In this document: one piece after another, positions 61,301 through 64,000 of the stretch
How positions within the stretch are numbered: the stretch's first letter is position 1
Layout: every line of letters starts with the position of its first letter
Origin: an uncultured Collinsella sp.
GTDB lineage: Bacteria; Actinomycetota; Coriobacteriia; Coriobacteriales; Coriobacteriaceae
DNA length: 64,000 nt
Assembly (NCBI GenBank): GCA_902490305.1
Contig: CABUDI010000009.1
Location: 6,289-70,288 of the forward strand
Direction: 5' to 3'
The notes under the pieces: generated by a model
Told to the model about the DNA's origin: nothing
The model's database searches: none
Seen by the model: only the letters and a program-made list of their open reading frames with translations
Program-made: the position numbers and the translations under genes

Positions 61301-62486
61301 GGACGAGCGCACCCTTGGATGCATCCCACGAAAACAGCTCGCAATGCGTCGACTTATCAATATTCTTCTTGCCGTAGGGTGCCGAGACCACGATGGCGAG
61401 GTCATCGCAAAAATCGCGATCGAGGTCGCCGGCCGCTAGCGAAACGACAGGAGCTGACTGAAGCTGCGTCCAGGAGTCGTTCCCGCCCTTGTTGTGCGTG
61501 GTGTAGTCCGCGGCGTTACCGGCATCGATCTTGACGACGCTTTGCTTCCAGTTGCCGCCCTCCAAGTCATACATGTCGACTACAGCCTTGCGCACGCCGT
61601 TCTCGTCGACATAGCAGCCCGCGTAGACAAAAAGCTCGTCGACGCCGTCGCCATCGACATCGCCCGCCTCGACATCAAAGACGGCGTCGTGCTCTTGCAG
61701 GTAACCGGCATCCAGGTACTTAAAACGGCCTTCGTACATCATATTAGTGTTGACCGTCACCGGCAGGTGTGTGTCGAGAGTGCGCGTACGCCCGTTGCTA
61801 AACGAGTAGAGGACCAGCTCAACCTTTCCAGCGTATGACTTGCCGTCAATCGTCGTGGAGGAACTGTCGCCGTAGGCACGGAGCTCGGCAACGCGGCTCT
61901 TTTTGCCCGTGCTGGCGTCGCTGCAGAACTCAACACTCGTGGCGTGAATGCCCGAGAAACCGTTGTTGTCGTTGGCGAGTACTGTTGAGGACTCATTGTT
62001 GCTTAGGTACGACCAGGTGCCGCCACCGTAGTCGCTATGCTTGTAGAGATCGCTGTTCGTATCGAAGTTGTTGACGTTTTGCCAGAACTTTGCGGCGCCC
62101 CACACACTTCCATAGCCATCGGTGAGTTTGCTGCTGCCGCCAATGTCACCGCGCTCGACGTTCTCGAGCTTGTCGCGCAGAGTGTAGCGATTGCCATGGC
62201 TACCGTTAACTGCCATATAGACCTCGCTGCGCGTGGCAAACGTCGTGGGAGTGGTGGTGGAGTAGGGGCCAACGGTATCGGCCGGAATGTCCTCGCTCGT
62301 GCCCAGGCCCAGGTCGCTATAGTCCTGCTCGGTCATATCGGTGATCTCAGGCGTGTCGGCCGCCTGGGCAACCTGGGGCGTGGCCGTGAAGCAGGCGACG
62401 CTCGTGGCGATCAACGCAGCAAGCGCCGCCGTCCCAACAAGCGGGATTTTCGACAGCCTACGGATACGGGGGTGTGGAACGTACAT
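58398..62486 (-). CDS. Large sortase-anchored surface protein with FG-GAP-like and fibronectin-like domains
   Basis: 1362 residues from the ATG at 62486 (GCGAGG 6 nt upstream; the longer start at 62522 has none). Signal peptide ends near 43 (VAQA/AD). The N-terminal half has FG-GAP/VCBS-like calcium loops: AGDVDGDGVDELFVYAG near 280-296 and AAGDLDRDFCDDLAIVV near 360-376. A fibronectin type III-like domain follows (PDAPAVTGFTANAVDSTSIS...GLQPNTEYRFAIAAV), then an Ig-like domain, a Thr/Lys-rich wall-spanning stretch and the sorting signal NLANTGDQ, a membrane segment and KRRK. Probably an adhesin or host-glycan-binding protein; ligand unknown. Confidence 0.88.
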   Translation of the reverse strand: MYVPHPRIRRLSKIPLVGTAALAALIATSVACFTATPQVAQAADTPEITDMTEQDYSDLGLGTSEDIPADTVGPYSTTTPTTFATRSEVYMAVNGSHGNRYTLRDKLENVERGDIGGSSKLTDGYGSVWGAAKFWQNVNNFDTNSDLYKHSDYGGGTWSYLSNNESSTVLANDNNGFSGIHATSVEFCSDASTGKKSRVAELRAYGDSSSTTIDGKSYAGKVELVLYSFSNGRTRTLDTHLPVTVNTNMMYEGRFKYLDAGYLQEHDAVFDVEAGDVDGDGVDELFVYAGCYVDENGVRKAVVDMYDLEGGNWKQSVVKIDAGNAADYTTHNKGGNDSWTQLQSAPVVSLAAGDLDRDFCDDLAIVVSAPYGKKNIDKSTHCELFSWDASKGALVHVDALGDAGAISLSANGKTMVAANATFGTFAAYDEEGKKTGETVTGLILAGYDWQRSAFDYGASDGSKGLYGALYRYAYFDSESGEFKLSDCKEYRDGLLASYGLMHVPNSAWKDSAQDKRYPCTLAPIALATANLDGLSEQLAVDEVLVGGDVFRDFACNTAQSGAQGLGSMVGTMSMSGQQYNSSNKHDHKGIEQVWISDVKAGSVSGSDRYNESFIAVVGKHRDEDLRKNDDYYWMTASHFSLDENGKVRRGEEQVISESNRRGTTYGTFISLALPDVDNDSVKITYKDRYKVYTNPRVLAVLQDAPYVEDLEQAYGYLVLGGTSYGEEKGTGTSQGYTIGAELGVAVEVQTGPPLVAMNASVDFAAEGCYDYRSERTVSASVSYESHAGEGDKAVLYTIPMVYYEYEIENEETGGKGVMAAPVSLGAQTSVVNVEAYDRIAKQHNMTPLSYFLTNRSGEPGTYQTTLNGETPVGDSFGLGKPGVTRAYTHDGYSGAVAQSGASTTQTIEVEEGEEQEFEYGFTLNGSVVMGAKLAKHELFGGLCFGANAGFTTGNSSSESTEYGGTVDNLPEAAQNKYGFAWRLGVNAVDVDKFEADSGDKLGTKDTDQFWIVGYDVKDVQVPDAPAVTGFTANAVDSTSISFSWDDVLAKKDGFSYGVGMLQSNAADAVVNSWKIADNTQTSLIWDGLQPNTEYRFAIAAVKNGSTNETGIRSAIITVKTMPEGMTMSVSGPAADVEEGESVEYESSVERAAGSHLTLSAIGNVTQLGADGSETELAPTYMWCRKGRGETEFKRVAADGNLAAGTASTLGIDLTADDDGAQYYCHVGYNDVGLDTGVTLVNIATEETAPTTVNATPIRTRRLFSQASAGAKKFLDHTLVNTAGPTDSEGSKDPETPETPTNPDKPKSDNGAKTDTKVKTTTTAKNLANTGDQTFALVATAAAAGATLVVIALIMLIKRRKTH

Positions 62487-62512
62487 GAGGGACCTCGCTT
62501 TATTCGAGTGGG

Positions 62513-62592
62513 GTTGACTCATTTTTGCAAATGATACGTCCGATGCCCGATATCACGTGTCTCATTTTCGCCAACGGCGTGTCTCATTTTTG
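62513..62592 (-). promoter_or_regulatory. Three direct repeats upstream of the surface-protein gene
   Basis: AAAATGAGACACG-type sites (minus strand) at 62513-62527 (a variant), 62556-62570 and 62578-62592; the last two are spaced 22 bp, two helical turns. Possible regulator sites in the leader or promoter. No convincing -35/-10 pair was found. Confidence 0.35.
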
Positions 62593-62608
62593 AGAATTCG
62601 AGATGCCG

Positions 62609-63078
62609 CGGAAATCTTATCCCAGCTCAAAGGCCATTTCTGGGATGTATTTTCCGTCGAGTGCCTCATCGGGAAACTGCATCCCATTTCAAGCGTCGAT
62701 TCTGGGACGCACTTTCCCCTTAGACCCTCAACCGGAAACCGCATCCCACTTTGAGCGCAAATTCCGGGATGCATTTTCCGCTTGAGCCTCATTGGGAAAC
62801 GGCGTCCCACTTTGAGGGCTGATTGTGGGATGCATTTTCCGGTTTTGCTCTCATTGGGAAAATGCATCCCGTTTCTTGACCGAATAATGGGACGCAATTT
62901 CCCGTTGGAGCGCCTTTGGGAAAGTGTGTCCCACTTCGACCGCCCAGAGTGGGATGCACTTTCCGCAAAGCACCTCAACGGGAAACTACGTCCCATTCCA
63001 AAGGCAAATTCCGGGACGCATTTTTCGAAAGCCTGCCCATCCGGAAAGCCCGTCCCACTTTGGACGCATCCGGGCACG
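62609..63078. repeat. 62-bp-period array of alternating inverted half-sites
   Basis: Seven and a half units begin at 62609, 62671, 62733, 62794, 62856, 62918, 62980 and 63042 (steps 62, 62, 61, 62, 62, 62, 62). Each unit holds GGGAAAnTGCATCCC and, about 33 nt on, GGGATGCATTTTCC, which are reverse complements. Half-sites therefore alternate in direction about every 31 bp. Copies are diverged but the half-sites stay complementary. It lies 120-590 nt upstream of the surface-protein start. Confidence 0.85.
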
Positions 63079-63116
63079 GAACCATCGACCTATCAGGCCT
63101 CCCATCAATAAAGAGG

Positions 63117-63245
63117 CGTCCTCCCGGACGGCGGGGCACGAAGTTCATCGCGAGTTCCGCACGCAAAGAAGGCCACTTAATGTGGCCTTTGTCTTGCGCA
63201 GGACTGTAGAGCAGGGAACTTCGTGCCCCGACGCCCGGGAGGACG
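63117..63245 (+). ncRNA. Long-armed structured element, copy 2
   Basis: Arms 63117-63146 and 63216-63245 pair over 30 bp with two mismatches (CGTCCTCCCGG... and complement). The core shares ATCGCGAGTTCCGCACG, CACTTAATGTG, GCAGGACTG and GAGCAGGGAAC with 58105-58235 in the opposite orientation, while the arms differ. The inner hairpin is AAGGCCACTTAATGTGGCCTT-like. Between the repeat array and the flavodoxin gene. Confidence 0.5.
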
Positions 63246-63287
63246 TTTCATTTAGAAAGATGGACCGACCGCCGTCAGCGATGGGAG

Positions 63288-63839
63288 CTACTCCCCCAGC
63301 ACGGCCTTTTTGGCGGCTGCAGCCATGTTGTCCAGGTCCTCCTTGGTGGGATGGTCCTTTGCGGCAAACCAGTTGTCGAGCAGCATCTTAAAGCGGGCGT
63401 TTTCGGGATCTTGCTCGAGCATGGCCTCGTAGCGCTGCTTTACGGCAGGGCCCATTTTGCCCTGGCACATCGCCCAGCCCGCAAGCTCGGCATCCCCAGC
63501 CAAATTGGAAGTTACGCGGTCGATAATCTGCTGATAATAGCTCTGGTCGGCGCCAAAACCGCAGGTGCCAAACAGGAAGACGCGCTTGCCGTGCAAGGCG
63601 GAGAGCAACGCCGCAACCGAAGGCGTGCACGCGCCCTTGTCGCACCAAAAACCGACGAGCACCGTGTCGGCCGCGCAGGCGCCCTGCGCCTCGAGCGCAA
63701 CCTGATCTGCATCCGCATCGTCGCTCAACGCCGCGGCATGGACAAACTCAACACCCGCAGCCTGCAGAGCGCGCTTGATCGCGCCCGAAACCATCCTAGT
63801 ATTACCGCTCTTGCTGTTGACCACCAAAGAGCATGTCAT
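63288..63839 (-). CDS. Flavodoxin-family protein (flavodoxin-3 / BilS-like)
   Basis: Small FMN electron carrier, 183 residues from the ATG at 63839; the start is uncertain because no close ribosome site exists. FMN loop LVVNSKSGNTRMVSG near 5-19, then VLVGFWCDKGACTPSVAALL near 60-79 and MCQGKMGPAV near 123-132, the pattern of flavodoxin-3, which includes BilS of bilirubin-reductase loci. Cys residues are more frequent than usual. No BilR-type reductase is in the window, so the partner is unknown. Confidence 0.82.
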   Translation of the reverse strand: MTCSLVVNSKSGNTRMVSGAIKRALQAAGVEFVHAAALSDDADADQVALEAQGACAADTVLVGFWCDKGACTPSVAALLSALHGKRVFLFGTCGFGADQSYYQQIIDRVTSNLAGDAELAGWAMCQGKMGPAVKQRYEAMLEQDPENARFKMLLDNWFAAKDHPTKEDLDNMAAAAKKAVLGE

Positions 63840-64000
63840 AGTCACGTTGCTCGTTTCCCCCAAAACTAAAGCCACTAATGCAATTTATTAGATGAATATC
63901 TTAGTACTAACGTGACAGATGTAAACCACCGTCTGTCGATTGGCGACCTTGATTATCGACTTTATCCGAACACCTCCCACATTCATCCGCACATGTGCGG
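63840..64000. other. Window end, no gene recognised
   Basis: AT-rich leader of the flavodoxin gene; minus strand carries TTAGTACTAAGATATTC-like sequence near 63893-63910. No convincing promoter pair or gene. Confidence 0.3.

Noticed and set aside
62562..63077. 171-codon minus-strand frame through the 62-bp array
   Set aside because: The repeat period (62) is not a multiple of three, so repeats fall in shifting frames; no ribosome site or protein family is seen.
62609..63078. CRISPR array
   Set aside because: No constant direct repeat with unique spacers; units are diverged palindromes with alternating half-sites, and no cas genes are near.

Overview
The window is a high-GC, gene-dense chromosomal segment of an actinobacterium. 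The best fit is the Coriobacteriia, most likely a Collinsella-type gut bacterium. This rests on the F0F1-ATPase operon followed by murA, a wall-anchored protein with an LANTG-type sorting signal, abundant PTS and lipoprotein genes, and many dispersed palindromic repeats. The genus is inferred from gene content and was not checked by any search. There are no rRNA or tRNA genes, insertion sequences, prophage genes or CRISPR arrays.

Region by region. 1-8.1 kb (- strand): the ATP synthase operon (atpI-like, B, E, F, H, A, G, D, C), then the first 346 codons of murA, cut by the window edge. 8.3-15.2 kb (-): upp, glpK, tsaC, a HigBA-like toxin-antitoxin pair, prmC and prfA. 15.4-24.3 kb (-): a polar amino-acid ABC transporter with an M20 peptidase, an aldose epimerase-like protein, an unknown membrane protein, a lipoprotein, and an LpdD-like/IDI-like Nudix fusion protein. 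24.4-29 kb: an MFS exporter, a DUF4143 ATPase and a low-molecular-weight tyrosine phosphatase (+), then a TIGR04076 protein and a pyridoxamine kinase (-). 29.4-33.7 kb (+): a MarR regulator with a heterodimeric ABC exporter. 33.9-38.3 kb: a divergent LysR regulator facing a short-chain dehydrogenase, an OFA-type MFS carrier and a Gfo/Idh/MocA dehydrogenase. 38.5-40.6 kb: tex. 41-46.2 kb: an ascorbate-type PTS with two transaldolase-family paralogues and a divergent DeoR regulator. 46.2-49.7 kb: a HAD phosphatase and RlmKL. 49.8-54.5 kb (-): Kup, a small membrane protein and a KdpDE-like two-component system. 54.7-58.1 kb: a nitroreductase and an LTA-synthase-family enzyme. 58.4-62.5 kb (-): a 1362-residue sortase-anchored surface protein preceded by an array of alternating inverted repeats. 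63.3-63.8 kb: a flavodoxin.

The intergenic spaces are unusual. Two roughly 160-bp elements (13961-14123 and 29191-29352) share a fold with compensatory base changes. Two roughly 130-bp elements (58105-58235 and 63117-63245) share a conserved core between base-paired arms whose sequences differ. About ten small palindromes of two families lie between genes. A 62-bp-period array sits upstream of the surface protein. The most interesting protein is the fusion at 23307-24254. It joins a domain resembling the prenylated-flavin chaperone LpdD to an isopentenyl-diphosphate-isomerase-type Nudix domain in which the usual catalytic cysteine is displaced. This suggests a role in supplying or handling the prenyl donor of prenylated FMN.

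All assignments come from reading translated sequence and motifs. No homology search, folding program or promoter predictor was run. Starts were chosen by ribosome binding site where possible.
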